59,746 nt of DNA from Defluviitaleaceae bacterium (GTDB lineage: Bacteria; Bacillota; Clostridia; Lachnospirales; UBA5962), in the NCBI GenBank assembly GCA_009778165.1, contig WRKF01000187.1, positions 1 to 59,746 on the forward strand, written 5' to 3'. Below, piece by piece: positions 58,832-59,746 of this stretch. Every line of letters begins with the position of its first letter. The stretch's first letter is position 1. The notes beneath the pieces are model-generated. The model did no database searches. It was not told where the DNA came from and worked only from the letters and a program-made list of their open reading frames with translations. The position numbers and the translations under genes are program-made.

Positions 58832-59691
58832 TGGACTTACAAAAACAAATAGAATGGGCCAATACCCTAAGAGGATCCGACGAAGGCAAGGTATATTTTG
58901 CCCCCAAGCACAAACCAAATGTTAAAAAAAGTGAAACCACGATGCCAACCCGCCATGGAAACGTTCCCGTGATTGTGTATGAACCAAATGCAAAACAGGA
59001 GGGCAAACCAAATATTTTTGTGAACCTACACGGCGGTGGTTTTGTAGCAGGCAATGCACAGTTAGACGACTGCTGGTGCGAGCTTCTTGCAGAGCAGGTT
59101 GGCTGCACAATATACAACATAGAATATAGCTTGGCTCCTGAACATAAGTTTCCCCACGCTATAGAAGAAATTTATGATATAGCACTGTGTTTGTTTGAAA
59201 AAGCAAATAAAATAGCAATAGGTGGTCATAGTGCCGGCGGCAACCTTGCCACTGCCGTTTGCTTGTATAATATAGAGGAAGGCGAAAAAATACCCTTTGT
59301 ATACCAGTTTTTGGACTATCCTGTGCTGGACTTATACACAAATGCGGATAAAAAACCAAAGTACAAGGAAGCCATACCGGTAGATATGGCGAACAACTTT
59401 AACATATGCTACCTAAATGATCCAACCCAAGCCAAAGACCCTTTAGCATCCCCTGTGTTTGCTCAAAACTTAGGGAAAATGCCACAAACTCTAATAATAA
59501 CAGCAGAGTTGGATAGCCTGGCAAAAGAGGGCTACCAATACGCAACCCGGCTAATGCAAGCCGGTGTAACCGTTACATACAAAGAATACAAAGGCATGGT
59601 TCACGCATTTAATTATAATGGTACAGATTATGACATTGCTCTTGATTCTTGGAGGCTTATAACAAAAGGGCTTGTTTGTGCTTTTGGTTAG
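58831..59691 (+). CDS. HSL-family alpha/beta hydrolase (esterase)
   Basis: 286 residues; its ATG overlaps the permease stop. Hormone-sensitive-lipase motifs: oxyanion LHGGGFVAGNA, nucleophile elbow IGGHSAGGNLA, acid near ELDSLAKEG and His in KGMVHAFNY. No signal peptide, so it is cytosolic and would act on short acyl esters. As the last gene of the sucrose operon it may deacylate imported sugar esters. A general acetyl-esterase role is equally possible from sequence alone. Confidence 0.88.
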   Translation: MDLQKQIEWANTLRGSDEGKVYFAPKHKPNVKKSETTMPTRHGNVPVIVYEPNAKQEGKPNIFVNLHGGGFVAGNAQLDDCWCELLAEQVGCTIYNIEYSLAPEHKFPHAIEEIYDIALCLFEKANKIAIGGHSAGGNLATAVCLYNIEEGEKIPFVYQFLDYPVLDLYTNADKKPKYKEAIPVDMANNFNICYLNDPTQAKDPLASPVFAQNLGKMPQTLIITAELDSLAKEGYQYATRLMQAGVTVTYKEYKGMVHAFNYNGTDYDIALDSWRLITKGLVCAFG

Positions 59692-59698
59692 GACACAA

Positions 59699-59731
59699 CC
59701 CCCCCAAGGAAGCAGTCCCTGGGGGGGGGGG
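59699..59731. terminator. C7/G11 hairpin after the sucrose operon
   Basis: CCCCCCC (59699-59705) pairs with a run of 11 G (59721-59731) eight bases after the hydrolase stop. A strong stem without a U-run; probable end of the operon message. Homopolymer length is prone to sequencing error. Confidence 0.55.
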
Positions 59732-59746
59732 TACGGCACAAACTCT

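Overview
The window looks like chromosomal DNA of an AT-rich, Gram-positive anaerobe (Bacillota, most likely class Clostridia; a Lachnospirales-like affiliation is a guess). The grounds are strong Shine-Dalgarno sites, several TTG starts, a PTS-type hexitol operon, the cysS-mrnC-rlmB-rae1 gene order of Firmicutes, tsaE next to tsaB, lipoprotein sugar-binding proteins with MalF/MalG-type permeases, and DNA with no quinone or respiratory genes.

Layout. 1-6.2 kb: the edge of an Rpn-type nuclease gene, a small coiled-coil membrane protein behind a promoter enclosed by a perfect inverted repeat, and a minus-strand operon deoR-fruK-mtlA-sorE-like for a hexitol or ketose. 6.2-15.7 kb: two protein O-mannosyltransferase (PMT) paralogues pointing in opposite directions. 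One is the last gene of a thyA-folA operon. The other follows two small exported PepSY-like proteins with Ser/Thr/Pro-rich tails. A third PepSY-like gene, tRNA-Leu(UAG) and an orphan oligopeptide-type binding lipoprotein lie between or beside them. 15.7-21.2 kb: a radical SAM protein, a chemoreceptor and a two-component system. 21.2-25 kb: an accessory stretch with hicBA, an aldo/keto reductase, an MNT-HEPN pair, repeats and gene debris. 25-38 kb: housekeeping genes: M42 peptidase; ddl-racemase-punA-yibE/F; folC-FUSC; ispF-cysS-mrnC-rlmB-rae1; an M28 peptidase. 38-43.2 kb: a GntP permease, then an accessory island with a retropepsin-like protein, a methyltransferase relic, a yoeB-type toxin-antitoxin pair, an IS5-type relic and a DUF2812-like membrane protein. 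43.2-48.5 kb: tRNA-Leu(AAG), a membrane-anchored class A beta-lactamase-like protein, and tsaE-tsaB::rimI-lonB. 49-59.7 kb: a LacI-controlled sucrose locus.

The sucrose locus is the most coherent system. A LacI regulator precedes two strong promoters, each with the near-palindrome TGTCAAACGATTGACA at the expected start point, and a third site lies in front of the kinase. The operon encodes an exported 920-residue protein with two complete esterase modules, a PfkB sugar kinase, sucrose phosphorylase, an ABC importer without its own ATPase, and an HSL-type alpha/beta hydrolase. Having two esterases in a sucrose operon suggests use of acylated sucrose; this is an inference.

A second theme is the intergenic DNA. 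Several stem-loop families with different stem sequences share the ends (TAT)AGC...GCT(ATA), and there is a longer repeat (about 240 bp) with a degenerate 12-bp tandem unit. They occur in at least fifteen places and often touch one another, which suggests small non-autonomous mobile elements.
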